Assembly: GCA_021030915.1 (NCBI GenBank)
Contig: JAGEMR010000052.1
Coordinates: 124,001-188,000, forward strand
Length of the DNA stretch: 64,000 nucleotides
DNA from: Astrothelium macrocarpum
Taxonomy: Eukaryota > Ascomycota > Dothideomycetes > Trypetheliales > Trypetheliaceae
Direction: 5' to 3'
Of the stretch, positions 46,482 to 58,259 are shown in pieces. The position numbers and the translations under genes are program-made. Below the pieces are notes generated by a model, which was not told where the DNA came from, made no database searches, and saw nothing but the letters and a program-made list of their open reading frames with translations. Position 1 is the first letter of the stretch. Each line of letters begins with the position of its first letter.

Positions 46482-47651
46482 TCAAGCTACAGCATCCCGG
46501 CACCAAGTCTCTCTTCCAACTTCCCACGGCTTCTTCGCGCTTTCTTCCGAGCTCAGCTTGCGCACATCTACTCCCTCCGACGGACCGCACTTATTCCACG
46601 CCTCCGTCGAGCGACTCACCAACTCATCCAACGCCTCCGCCACCACCAGCTTGATCTTGTTCAGCTGGGTAAACTGCATCTCGCCATCCGACTCAGCAAA
46701 CGTCGCCACCCGTCGCCCCCGCAGCTTCGTGAACAGCGAGCCCGACGCATACCGCTCCGCCAAGCCCGGCAGCGTCGTCTCCAGGAACCCCGACACGGCA
46801 AGCAGCTTCCACGCCCGCTCTTCGTCGTTCAGCTTGAACCACCGCGGCACGCCCAGCGGATCGCGCCGCTCAAAGTGCAGCTGCAGCGCGTACAGTATCT
46901 CCCCCATCGTCTCGGGCTTCTGCGGCTGCTTCGGCGGTGGCGACGGCGGCGCCACGGCTTTCAGCACGTCCAGTGCCTTGTCCAGGGTCTTGGGCTTCTG
47001 CTGCTGCTGCTGTGACGACGGCGCGACGGCCCGCAGTACGCCCAACACCTTGTCCAGGGTCTTGAGCTTCTGCTGCTGCGGCGGCGGCGGTGGCGGCGGC
47101 GGTGGCAGCAGCACGCGCGCCTTCAGCAGCCCAGACTTCCGCAGATTGTGGAACAGCATGACCTCGTACAGCACGCGCAGGTCGTGGCGCGCGAAGCGGA
47201 CGCGGTCGTAGTCGCGGAGGGGCCGGAGCAAGAGGAGCGCGTCGGCTTTGCACTGCTGCGCGGCTGCGTCGTCCACCGCGCGTCCCACGCGCTGGTGCAG
47301 CGTGTTGCAGGCTTCATTAGTCCGGCGGCGTTTGAGACAAGCGTGGAAGGTGGCCTTGGGGATGTATACGCAGGCAGCGCCGATGACGTCGCGGATGTGG
47401 TCCCATTCGTAGGCGGGCTGCCTGTCGGACTGCATGTAGCGGTCCTTTTCGGGGTTGAAGTCGGCGTGTTGCATGATGAAGTCGAGGATGATGAGGGCGA
47501 TGCCTTCCATGAGGCGTTGGTCCGGGGGGCCAGCTCCGGTGGGGGATATCATTGAGGGGAAGGATGGTAGGAGATTGTACAGGATTGATAGAAAATGAAG
47601 GCTAGAGAGGATTGAACACCAGTGGAGTGTGAGGTTCGATGGAGATGGCAT
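46482..47651 (-). CDS. unknown protein with poly-Pro and tandem Lys/Leu repeats
   Basis: A single open frame gives 389 aa, or 356 aa from M34. The N-terminus has a hydrophobic stretch that may be a signal anchor if the long start is used. The middle contains nine consecutive prolines, Q runs, and three imperfect tandem units of about 22-24 residues (KLKTLDKVLGVLRAVAP, KPKTLDKALDVLKAVAPP, KPETMGEILYALQL). Flanking globular regions are HIRDVIGAACVYIPKATFHACLKRRRTNEACNTLHQRV and RRDPLGVPRWFKLNDEERAWKLLAVSGFLETTLPGLAERY. I do not recognise any domain. The GC-rich, repetitive DNA makes long shadow frames on the other strand, but only this frame has balanced amino-acid use. Confidence 0.6.
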   Translation of the reverse strand: MPSPSNLTLHWCSILSSLHFLSILYNLLPSFPSMISPTGAGPPDQRLMEGIALIILDFIMQHADFNPEKDRYMQSDRQPAYEWDHIRDVIGAACVYIPKATFHACLKRRRTNEACNTLHQRVGRAVDDAAAQQCKADALLLLRPLRDYDRVRFARHDLRVLYEVMLFHNLRKSGLLKARVLLPPPPPPPPPQQQKLKTLDKVLGVLRAVAPSSQQQQQKPKTLDKALDVLKAVAPPSPPPKQPQKPETMGEILYALQLHFERRDPLGVPRWFKLNDEERAWKLLAVSGFLETTLPGLAERYASGSLFTKLRGRRVATFAESDGEMQFTQLNKIKLVVAEALDELVSRSTEAWNKCGPSEGVDVRKLSSEESAKKPWEVGRETWCRDAVA

Positions 47652-48072
47652 GGCTACGAGCGGCTTCGCAGGCCATGAATGAAGGGCAAAATGGGAATGC
47701 TCAGTTTTGGGCTTTTATAAGATTAACGGACATTGGACTGGACAACAATCCGGTAATGTGCGAAAACTGATGAGGATGATGGGTTCATGAAGGTCCTCAC
47801 GAGACTCAGTTCCAGCAAAAAGGAGGCATTCGTTATTCGAGGACCTATTATCATTGTATGACTGCTATGCGGCAATGTCAAGTTCTACCAAGGATCGTAT
47901 ATACCCAATTGGATTAGCAGGAAAAGTTCAACCCATTATATCATTCATTGCGCATTGAGGCCTAGCTTTTCAAATTCATGTCTTTTATCCTACAAAGCTA
48001 CCGAGTGATTATATACTTCTCCTTCCCCCAGAGCCTAGCATCCATCTCCCATCCCAGCGACTATCCGCGGCT

Positions 48073-51000
48073 CTACCTAAGGTCATAATTTGGCTGCCTA
48101 CATCCTCTTTCGCACTCACACTCCAAGTCGAAATGACACATCCGTTGACACGTATGTCCACACCACGCCTTCTTGCGGCACGGCGACTGGCAGGCTCCAC
48201 TATCCAACTTCATCCAATGGACGGGGTCTAGTAGAAAACACAGATTAGCCTCTCTCCCTTTAATACTAACATGGAGATCATCCAACATACCAGACATCCA
48301 CGTCCTCACGTGATGCACATCACACCAAATCGGCAAGTCCCTTCCCATCCGACACGACAGCACTTTCGGCCGCTCGCTCAGCTTTCCCGCCGCTCCCATC
48401 ATAATCGCCAACACCCGCGTCCACACCTCGCTTTTCGCCCGCATCAGCGCCGCATCCCCAAAGAGATAGAACCCCCTCCGCGCCCGACTCAGCGCAACAC
48501 AAATGCGATTGACATCCCTCACAAACCCAATGCCATCCCCCCCACACCGCGTCAGCGCAAGGATGACCACGTCGTTCTCCTCGCCCTGGTACGAATCCAC
48601 GCTGCGAACATCGACATGCGCGCCCCCATTGTAGTGCGCGCGATACGCCGGCTCGGCGCGCACCAGCCGCTCGATCTCGGCGCGCTGGCCCTTGTAGAAG
48701 GTCAGCACGGTGACGGCGGCCGGGTGCTCGCCGCAGCGCACGAGGTAGCCGACGAACGACGCGATCATGTGGGCCTCGGCGGAGTTGACGAAGGAGAGGT
48801 CGGCGTCCTTGGTCTCGGCCCAGTCCGGGTAGTCGAAGAAGAAGGTGTCGATGCCGCCCATGCCGCGGACCGGGGGGAGGTGTGAGGGGGAGGGCGATGC
48901 GACGACCGGGTGGTCCGTGAGGATGTTGCCGTAGATGGGGTGGAGCAGGCGGCGGATCTCTGGGCGCATGCGGCGTTGTTGGGTGAGGATGGAGTAGGAG
49001 ATGGAGTTGTTGATGAGGCGTTCGAAGAGCGAGATGTTCATGTTGAGCACGCGGCCGTGGAGTTCAAAGTGGCATCGTGGCTTTAGTTGTTGGTGGTCGC
49101 CGACGAGGATGAGCTGTTGCACGGAGGGGAGACAGGCGGATGTGACTGAGCCTTCGAGGGACTCGCCAGCTTCTTCGATGAGGATGATGCGGGGTTTGAG
49201 GGCGGCGACGAGTGGTCGATACTTGCTCAAGCCGGTTGTGGTCATTCCGATCACTCGTTGCCTCTGGAGCACTAGCAAGTCGCGCTCCCAACCGCCGATA
49301 CGTCGCTGATCTGCGGCTCGTGAGAACTTTGCAGCAGCTGTTTGAAGAGATTTGGTGAGGAGCTGCTTGTATTTATTGAGCCATTCGCAATACAATTCGC
49401 CTCGTTGTGATGGAGAAATGTTCCACAGATCTGGTTCTTGAAGTAGTTTTTCAAGAGACTTTGCGCGTTTACTTGGGAGAAAGCATGTTTTGCCTGTTTC
49501 TTTATGAGCAACGCTAACATAGGTACCACTCAGAGTTTCAGCTTCGTTATCGTCCCTAGTAACATTCTCAGCTTCGTATTCCTTTACTGCTTCTATCTCC
49601 GTTTCCACGTCTTCGAATACGTGTTTAAAAGGGTTCACGAATTTCTTAGTGCCGTCTGCAGGGCACAGACTTGATTCGAGCCATGTTCCAAACGAACCCT
49701 GTGGAGAGTCGTCTGAGTCCCAACCATCGGCGCCTTCCTGTAGACTGTCAAACTGTTTTTGTGACATCAGGCCCTTGTTGTAGAAGTGGATAGGATCGAC
49801 GACCTTATGCTTGGGACTCAAAGCTTCGAGATCTTCTTTCAACTCCTTTTCGATGCGCTTCATGGATGAGATGGCAGATGGCCTCAAGTCTCCAAAAATT
49901 TTGGTAGTTCTCACTTCTTCTCGAAGGTTGACTATGCTTCGTCTTTTAATATATATGTTTTTGGAGAAAGCACCAAGGCGAGCGAATTTCGGTTCGAATT
50001 CTGCAACTTTGCTCAAGATTTGATCCAAAGCGTGATTAGTGTGGCAGGAAATGACAATGGGCGGATCCTCCTCACACATGTTGTTGAGAAGAACTTTTAG
50101 ACCGGCAACGGAAACATGAGTCTTTCCAGTTCCTGGAGGCCCTTGGATGACTGCTAGACGCTTTGTTAGAACTCGATTTAGGGCTGCTTGCTGGGAAGAG
50201 TCGTAAAGGTTCGTGTCCGCAGTTGGCCAATCATTCAAGACGTCTGTTTTAGAATTTGTTTCAAGTGGACAAGGCTCGTCTAGAAGAGATGGCGGCTGAT
50301 GTGTAAAGATGGCGCTCAAGTCCATTCGCCTTCGGTCTCCATTGAGGTAGGGAGGGATGCCTACTTTCGATTCGGCATAGACAAGATTTTTCGAGAAAGG
50401 AAAAGATTCGCCAGACATGTGCTGCAAGGCTGTCATGGTGTGACGGTGTGCTTCGAAAAAGGCTCCTCTTGCTTCCACCATAAGGTAGGATTGATGTGCG
50501 TCAACATGGAGATCGGAAGGATGGGCAAAGTATAGATCTATCTCTATTGGTTTGAGCTGGAGATTTTCCAGGGGTCGAGCAGCAACGACGGCGACGATAC
50601 ATTTGGTACGAAAGGCATCTTTTGAGGGAGTCAGAGCGACGGCAGATCCAGTCAAGAGACGCTTGGACATTTCCCAGCGGATTGCCTTCTCGGCTCTACC
50701 AGTAGAGAAAGCGATGCGGACAGCGATGCCACGAGGGGTAAAGGTAAAGCCTCTCACGAATACTCGTTCATAAATACCAATTTGGTTGGCGGTGTTAACC
50801 TCCATTTCAGCAGGTATACAGCGAAGATGAGCAACAGCGTCACGGAGAGGCCTAATGGCATCTTCACGAAGCAAGCGGTACTGATCGCGGAGATAGCCTT
50901 TTTCAGAATGCCAGGCTCCGGTCATTTTATTCGGATTCAGCCCCTAATGAATTTCAGTATAGCAATAGGGACATGATAGCAACCAATCAGCTTACTTCCG

Positions 51001-51265
51001 TAGGTTTACCCTGCTGCCTTTCCATATTCTGTCGATTTATAGTGTCGTCATCTGGGAGAAGTTCGAATGAAGAAGGAAGCTCTGGAAGGGACAGCCAGTC
51101 AGACTTTTCATGTGTTGAGATCTGTGCTGTAGCGCTCATGTAGATCCGAATGCTTGGATCGACTTGGACGGGCGGCGTCGTCTGTTCGGTGCAGAGCTGG
51201 CCATTATTTCGCTGTGTCCGTTGGCCTCTAAAACGTTCTGGTAGTTGCTCATTAAATGTAGCCAT
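48073..51265 (-). CDS. NFX1/ZNFX1-type SF1 RNA helicase
   Basis: Three exons (51265-50996, 50943-48291, 48227-48073; introns 52 and 63 nt) encode 1025 aa. After a disordered first exon, splicing produces GLNPNKMTGAWHSEKGYLRDQYRLLREDAIRPLR, the N-terminal start of the ZNFX1-like domain. Helicase motifs: I GPPGTGKTH (residues 358-366), Ia ISCHTNHALDQ, II LIEEAGE, III VGDHQQLKP, V SVDSYQGEENDVVIL, VI VALSRARRGFYLFG. The C-terminus has Cys/His clusters (CDVHH, then after the intron SGACQSPCRKKAWCGHTCQRMCH), the beginning of NFX1-type zinc fingers. Vertebrate and nematode relatives act in small-RNA heterochromatin and RNA sensing, and fission yeast Hrr1 is in the RNAi RDRC complex. An RNA-silencing role is therefore possible here, but only by analogy. 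The protein ends soon after the first Cys cluster, shorter than relatives with many fingers. Confidence 0.9.
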
Positions 51266-52156
51266 ATTGGAAGAGAAGCAAGGACAAGGTAAAAGCAGGG
51301 AACGAAAAGACTTGTGGTAGAAGATCAAGTGGTGAATCTTTCCCCCCGGTTGATAGTAGGTGGAGATTAGAGACCCACAAGTTCGAGGGCGAGAGGTGTC
51401 AATTCTGATGCAAGAGTGTGAGTCTCACTCGAAGATGGGACTGAGACAAATCGATGTAACTCCATCTTGTGTTCATCCCTACTTCAGGCAAGGTCGACCC
51501 ATCCACTTACTATACCGATACTACCTTTGCACACTATACCTATGGATGAGGACTTACGATGCTGGAGTAGACCTACTTCCGATAAAGTCATGTCTATGGG
51601 AACGATTTCATCTTGTGGATATCCTTTCGTTTGTCAATCAGGTAATTCGCCAAACGCGAGAGTGCTGCTCTCGGTTCGCTACGAGCTGATGATTACGGTA
51701 TCAAACGCGCATTTTTGACTGCTCTAAAAAGAGATCCTAGGCTTTTCGAAAGCTTCTTAGTCAAAGTCTTGCACGAGCCTGGACAGCGAAGCTGAAGTAG
51801 AGCCATGGAAGCATAAACAACGTTTCATATGCGCACATGCTTATTTTCCTCGTGGTTTCCACGCGACAGCAATGAATATCATGAGAGGGTGGTATTGTGA
51901 GCTTTGTCATGGATGATTGTTCGCAATGAACATGATTAAAGTAAGGTATGGAGTAGTAATATACAACGTTCTTTTTTTAGCCGCCCAACCTCGCGCATTT
52001 CGTGGATGGCTGCATCAAAGTCTGGACCCTCGATACGCCCCTCCTTTGTGCCATTGTACGAAGATATTTTTTTGATTCGTTTGAAGCTTCCGGTTCCTTG
52101 GCAATATATAATCAAATTGCCCCATTCTTGCCCTACAAAATACATGATTCCTCCCA
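51266..52156. other. divergent promoter region, helicase and SPT8
   Basis: No supported gene. It holds both promoters. Frames at 51360-51718 have no domain. Confidence 0.55.
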
Positions 52157-53307
52157 ATGGTTTCGTTTGACGAGGAGGACCAGGATGGCGCAGGTACTCG
52201 GCTCTTTCATTGCTAATTATTAATCGCGACTCCAATCCCCTCGACCAATTTCTCTCTTAAGCTAAAACTAATTGAGATCTGTCAGTTTCCGGAGATGAGA
52301 GTTCTCATAACGATGTCGACGAAACAATGGATGACGTCGATCAAGATGCCGACGGAGATCAAGAAGGCGACGGCGACCCGGATGGCGATGGCGATGGCGA
52401 TGGGGATGTAGACGGGGACGACGAAGACAATGAGGATGATGAGGATGAAGACGAACAGGACAATACACACGACGCATCAAATGCCTCTTACCACCTTCCG
52501 CACTTACAAAACGGCAGGCGAGCCTCTGGAGAATCGATGCGAAGAACGTATTCAAATGCCTTTCTGGATATGGTCCATCGTCCCCAACCGCGCCCTGAAG
52601 CTGTAGCAGCCTCCATGTATGACATTGTCCCGACTATAGCCGCTCCACAGGCCACCTCAATCAACGCTCTGGCAGCGACAGCAGATATGAGATGGGTCGT
52701 CAGTGCCGGCTCAGATGGTTTTGTGAGGAGGTTCAACTGGCCTGATACGGTCAATTCAAAATCCATGCTTACAGTCGCTCAACGGCATCCTTACGTGGAT
52801 AGTGTGGTCAAACATGGTGTCTTGATGAGCTACTGGGCTCCACAAGAGAGTGAAGGTCAAAACGGAGGCTACAGGCAAGGTTCGCCCGTTGACGCTCTAA
52901 ACATATCCCCAATCCAGTCCGTGGCCGTCCACCACCAAGGCCTCTGGATTCTATGTGGCGTTGAGACCGGGACAATCAGCCTGCACACACTGCGACACAG
53001 CGAGTCCGAAAGAATCGCTACACTCGCCCAACATTCTTCGGCTGTCTCCGTCTTGACCCTTGCCAACGACGAGCGCTCCGTCCTCTCGGGCAGTTGGGAC
53101 AAGAGCGTTCTCGACTGGGATCTCAATACTGCCCAAGTTCGGCGTCAATACGGCGATGGCGGTGGTCAAATTTCTTCCATCGAGCTTCGCCCCGAATCGA
53201 GTCTCCCCGTCCCACCACTCTCCTACCCTCCACCCACCGCAACCGACACCTTCTCCTCCAACAACACCACCCGCCCCACCGCCCTTACCAACGACCTCAA
53301 CAACAAC

Positions 53308-53348
<41 letters not shown>

Positions 53349-54582
53349 TACCAACGGCGACATTCTCGACCACCACGCCACCAACGACTCCGATGCCCCC
53401 CTCCCCAACGGCATCCCAGACACCGTCGGCTCCCCCGCCAACTCCCTCTTCGGCGACGGCGGCAGCAACAACTCGCTCTTTGGCGATGGCTCCGGCGACG
53501 GCGGCCCCGTCTCCGCGCCCAACAACACCACCAACACCAACGATCCCTCAGCCACCACCATCGTCGCCGAGGAAGACTACGACAACGAATTCACCCAGTT
53601 CATGGCCAACGGCGACGGCGCGCCCACCACCAACGGCGACCTCGACATGACCTCCGACCCACCCCCTCCCCCCCCAACCACCACCACCACCTCCGCCGCC
53701 GCCGCCGCACCCAGCAGTTCTGACGCGCACCAGCACCCACCCGCCCTCACCAACGGCACCGCAACCACCACCACCACCGCCGCCTCCCACTCCAACGGCG
53801 CCACCGCCCCCTCGCCCCCCCGCGACATCGACGCCCTCCCCACCAGCTGGCTGCCGTCCACCGGCGGCCCCGTGCTCCCCACCACCGCCTCCTCCTCCTC
53901 CGAGCCGGCGCCCTCATCGTCGACGACCTTCTTCGACACGGCCATGGACGGCATCCTGCGGGTGTGGGACCGGCGGCAGCGGGCACCCGTGGCCGTGGTG
54001 GTGCCGCGCTGGACGCCGCCGTGGTGCATGGGCGCGTGCTGGGCGCCCTCCGGCGACGCCATCTACGTCGGCCGGCGCAACAACACTGTCGATGAGTTCA
54101 GTCTGCGCGCGGGCCTCGCGGAGCCGAGTCGCGTGTTTCGCTTTCCCGCGGGCAGCGGGAGCGTGAGTGCCGTGCGGGGGATGCCGAATGGGCGGCATTT
54201 GTTGTGGTGAGTTTTTTTTATTATTTGATTATGATTTTTTTTTTTTTTTTTCTCTCTCTCTCTTTCTTTTCCACGGTTTTGTTGGGTGGGGGAAGACAAG
54301 GTCGCTTTTGTCAAGCTTTACGAGACCGGCTCAGCGGGCTGACTTGAGGGGGAAAACAGCGCATCGCACGATATTCTGCGGCTGTACGATCTCCGCGCCG
54401 AAGAGCAGTCGAGGCGGTCGACGGTGCCGTTTACCATTGTGCCGGGCCATCGGACGGGCGTCATCTCCACGCTACATGTTGATCCGACGTGTCGGTACAT
54501 CTTGTCTGCGGGTGGGACACGTGGGTGGGAAGGGGGAAGTACGGATGTATTGTTGGGGTATGAGGTTGGGTTCAATTCGTAA
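52157..54582 (+). CDS. SPT8: SAGA complex subunit Spt8 (WD40)
   Basis: Exons 52157-52193, 52277-54206 and 54360-54582 (introns 83 and 153 nt) encode 729 aa. Spt8 is a WD-repeat protein that links SAGA to TBP in the nucleus. The N-terminus is an Asp/Glu/Gly acidic tract. The first WD repeats are recognisable from SMYDIVPTIAAPQATSINALAATADMRWVVSAGSDGFVRRFNW onward, with ...SVLSGSWDKSVLDWDL. The last exon gives CASHDILRLYDL, then PFTIVPGHRTGVISTLHVDPTCRYILSAGGTRGW and a final EVLLGYE-like end, typical of Spt8. Between repeat blocks lies an unusually long disordered insert (about residues 340-565) of Ala, Asn, Thr and Pro runs, coded in part by GCC repeats. The second intron contains long T and CT runs. 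The minus-strand lipase gene converges 414 bp downstream. Confidence 0.9.
53308..53347 (+). repeat. GCC trinucleotide microsatellite
   Basis: A run of about a dozen GCC units inside SPT8 codes for the poly-Ala tract between Asn/Thr stretches. It is likely length-variable between strains, and repeated units can stay in frame. Confidence 0.8.
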
Positions 54583-54996
54583 GTGGATGAATGGCTGATT
54601 GAGATATTGATTTGGGTGGATAGGTGGCGTTCTGGATGATATGATACCCTGGATCGCGACATTGGAGGAAATGGCTGGGTGGAGGGTTCGGGGGTTATTA
54701 TCGCAAAAGATGTTTTTCATCAGAAAGGATTTATTGAAGAGGTTTGTATAGGAAGAGATTCCTTCAATGTTTCATGTCTATCCATGTCTATAGAAGGTGG
54801 AAGGCGAGATCTATATACAGTCGAGTATTGCTCTTCTATCATATCATCCGAGATCATTTCATTTGTATTCCGGCCGTTTCTCGACGTCTCAACACATTTC
54901 GTCACGTCTTTCGTTTATCAGTTATTCATGCCATAGGTGGGTATCCTCGATTTTCGGTGGATGCTTGTTCCATCACTCTACTCTCTCTTTGCCCTT

Positions 54997-57022
54997 TCAG
55001 CTTTTCTCCTCTGATCTCTCTGCACCAGCGAATACCTCGGACGATTCCCGACTCATCACGCCATGTGCAACAGGGCTGATACCCAGCTTGCTTCCTTTAT
55101 CATCAAACTTTGTCTCACCAGAAGCTCTAGCACTCTGGGGCGGCGTACCTGACGACTCCGAATCCGCGTCCTTTTCAGTCAGGCTGCTTGTATCGTCCTG
55201 TGCCTCCCTGGCTGAGACGCTAAACTTGCGATCACCAGGCTTAGCTCTGCCGGTCCCAATGTCAGAAAGACTGTCTGAGCGGACGATGGCTGCGCGGAGA
55301 CGGCCTGCTGCGTTTCGTCTAGAACTATTTCCAGCACTGTCGTGGCTCTGACTGTGGGTGATTCTAGGGGGGTGGGGAGAGCGCTCATCTTCAGAGTAGC
55401 TCGGAGGTTGCGGAGAGATGAGTGAATGGGGTTCACGTGCCGTACGAAAGGTAAGGGATTCGGGCTTGCGGTTAGGGGGAGCAGCAAAAGAGTTTAGAGC
55501 ATCAACAACATGAGGGAAGACTTGAGTATTGACGTCAGAAGCCCAGAGGAAATCGAGATGTTCGTAATGGGAAATCTCTTTTGCGATGGTGTGTTTCGGA
55601 AGTTCCTTGAGCATGACTTCGATATCAACGAGACTGTCGCTGCCTCCATAAACGAGCACGATTGGTGTCCTGATGTTTCTTGTCGGAAATTTGGCAACCT
55701 TGTAGTATTTGTTTCCATTGCTAAAGCTAAGAGGGCCCTGAACTTCGTCGTCGTACATTTGAAAGGTACCGTTGCGAATGATTTGAAACCAGTGAACCAC
55801 GGACTTGGTGCTGGTAAAGGAGTAGAGGTGCGGATATGCGGCCAATTTCTGATGTGAAGTTATATTCCGTGCATGCCAACCAAACAGAAACGATAGGCCC
55901 ATATCGATGACGCGCACGAAGATGGGTGGATAAAGGATAGCTTGCCACATGGTAGTGGATCCGAGGATCGCTCGTCGACCAAAGGCCAGGAAAAGAATGT
56001 CCGGCGAAGCTTTGACGAATGAGTCAACTACGCTGCTTGTCAGGCCTGCAGGAGCCATGGCAGGGGCGAGGGCAATGAAAACGTCAACTTTGTCGTTCAA
56101 GGTCGGATGGATGGACAATGTGGCAAATGCTTGAGCTGTACCTTGTGAGAATCCAATGTAGGAAAGAGAAGGCTGATGGGTAGTTGAGAGGATGTAAGAG
56201 ATGCTATCAGGGATGTCGTGGAAGGCGAATTCGTCAATGGAAAAATTCCAGAATTGAGTGTCAGTCGGTGCATTCTTGGCGGACTTTTTGGAATACTTGT
56301 TGCCTCGATTGTTGCCAAACCAGACATCGTAGCCCATCTCAACGAGTTTGAAGGGAAGACATCTTTCCCTCTCAGTGATGCATACCCAAACCTCACTGTT
56401 CATCATCAGGCCATGGTGCATGTAGACCACCTTCTTCTGAAGGCTACCTGGACCACTGTTGACTCTTTGGTCTTCCTCCCCCTTTCGCCATTGTAATCGA
56501 TGCAGCCCCAACAGATATCCATCAGCGGTATGAACGATGTGCTCTTCGGCGGAATATCCATATATCTCGCATAACTCGACGAAATCGGAAGCTTGGTTGA
56601 TCGAGTTGACAATCACTGTGCTTGATCAGCGTCTTGATCCCTTCCTGTAGCCAACGATATGTGTACATTTCCTCTTGCCTCTGTTCTTCCTTCCTTGTGG
56701 CGAAGAGAGATAGTTGAAGGCGCTTCGAGAGCCTTCATAGAAGAAACGAATGACAGGACCGGCTATCGAAGGATAAGAAGCTGCTCAACCAGCGGAGCCG
56801 TGAATACATACGAAGAGCAAGCGTGATGATGCTGACGATGCTCTCGAGCAGAATGAGGACCAAGGAGCCGAATAGTGCTGCATACTGCTGCCTATCGAAG
56901 CACTCGTGAGTCAGTGTACAGAGTCACGAACGCTTCGCGTGCGCAAGACGGCGAACATTCGGGAGCAGATGCAGGAATACAACTCACAATGCCAAGCGAC
57001 CAATAAAAGGGATTGTAGGCAT
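54997..57022 (-). CDS. steryl-ester / acid lipase of the Tgl1-Yeh family
   Basis: Four exons (57022-56988, 56891-56812, 56762-56667, 56615-54997; introns 96, 49 and 51 nt) encode 609 aa. The N-terminus (FGSLVLILLESIVSIITLAL) is a membrane anchor, typical of Yeh1/Yeh2/Tgl1. It is followed by RFFYEGSRSAFNYLSSPQGR and, after splicing, VNSINQASDFVELCEIYGYSAEEHIV. The alpha/beta-hydrolase core has the oxyanion HHGLMMNSE, GYDVWFGNNRGN, nucleophile S227 in GFSQG, acid D397 or D401 in YGGSDSLVD and H423 in YEHLDFLW. It hydrolyses steryl esters or triacylglycerols at lipid droplets or the plasma membrane. The C-terminal 150 residues are Ser/Pro/Arg-rich and disordered, with possible phosphorylation sites. 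The first three exons are short, so a start at the large exon would miss the anchor. Confidence 0.9.
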
Positions 57023-57485
57023 GTTTCAAGGCTTACAAACCCGGATCATGCTATAGAAGCACAGGAATAGTACGGATAGCTTGGAAGCACAGTGGTGTTA
57101 TCGGAAAGAATGGTCCAGAACTTCCATGTCTGGGCTTAAAGAGACGCTATTGGTAATGGATACAGTCCCAAGTGAGGCGTAGCACAAGCTACAATATGAC
57201 ACAACACTCCAAGCCAGCTTGGGCAGCATGTCAAAGGTGATTGTCCATGTGAAGGTGATCCGTGCGTTGAGCTTAAACATTGGTACGATCGATCGCCTAC
57301 CAAGAGACCGCCAATGCACTGAAACACCTCGGGTGTGTTTATACAACAATTGCAAAATCGAGAATGAATGATGTTCATAACCGATGCTTGCCACCGATTT
57401 TCTCAGAGGAAACTCTGCCTCCTGCCATCAAAAAGAACCATCTTCTACAGAAATCCTGTACCGTTATGTTGGGCAGGTCGATTTT

Positions 57486-58150
57486 TTAAAGTTCATAACC
57501 TCCGAAGCGCAACAGAGGTTCATCGTCCTCATCGTATAGCTCCACGTCTACATATATAAGGTCAAGACAATTGATAACCTCTCGTAGGAGGGCCAGGGAT
57601 GTATGTTTACAGTGTGAACAAGAGACAGTGTTGCCAATAGCCCTTCCATCACTTGATGCTGCGTACATGCGGATGGACCAAGCCTGAATTGGCATGTCTT
57701 CGTCGATTTCTTCAACTAGAATAGCTATATATCCCGTGTCCGCCTGTCGTGGTTTAGGTAATCCTAGTATACGATGTCCAGAACCGTTGGGCTTTTTTCG
57801 GAGCTGTACCATGTGGAACCCGCTTTTCCACATGCATCCAGCGATTGGAAGATATGCATGGTTGTTATATAATCGTCCTTCAATACACAATTAATTTTGT
57901 GGACAGTTGCCGTTATCCTAACCTGTAGCCAGGACATAGGCGAGTGGCCTCATATAATATATTTGGTACTGCTGAATGCTTTGGTCATGGCTGCATTTAG
58001 CATAGACAAATTTGGTATATCCTTTCTCCTTAGTGTGGGTGTGCACTCTTCCAATGAAGAAACAGGATGACCATCCAATAATGAATCTCTGCAAGTATTC
58101 GTGAGTATCCTTTTCTTTTTTTCAACAAATAGAGAATAGAGGAACTTACT
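57486..58150 (-). CDS. unidentified multi-exon gene at the edge of the A+T-rich island
   Basis: Exons 58088-57923 and 57877-57486 join through a 45-nt intron in matching phase. An upstream exon ends at 58150 with a perfect GTAAGT donor and a 61-nt intron to TGCAG at 58089. The reconstructed frame includes RFIIGWSSCFFIGRVHTHTKEKG and YYMRPLAYVLATGRLYNNHAYL, then a 130-residue intact last exon with IAILVEEIDEDMPIQAWSIRMY and ending LLRFGGYEL. I do not recognise the family. The 5' end is not found, and upstream DNA fades into the A+T-rich block, so the gene may be truncated. The first intron is shared with the alternative small secreted protein reading at 57950-58259, and only one of the two frames need be real. 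Confidence 0.4.
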
Positions 58151-58259
58151 GTGCACTTAAAGTGCTGTTGGTACTCGTGCACACAGATATCAATTGAAAG
58201 ACAATCATCAAAAGGTTAGGTAGAAATGGACATGTACAATAAATTGTCAAAAACTTCAT
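57950..58259 (-). CDS. possible small secreted protein (82 aa), alternative to the gene at 57486-58150
   Basis: Exons 58259-58150 and 58088-57950 use the same GTAAGT/TGCAG intron in another phase and give 82 aa. The start MKFLTIYCTCPFLPNLLMIV has the charge and hydrophobic run of a secretion signal, cleaved perhaps after the STNSTLSA region. The mature part is short, with one Cys and a basic LRRK that could be a Kex2-like site. It starts about 80 bp from the outer edge of the A+T-rich block, the typical place for effector genes in RIP-competent plant pathogens. No homologue is recognised. Confidence 0.3.

Noticed and set aside
53060..54062. several 100-200-codon frames in both directions
   Set aside because: They arise from GCC/ACC repeats inside SPT8. 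Proline- or glycine-only stretches are not proteins here.
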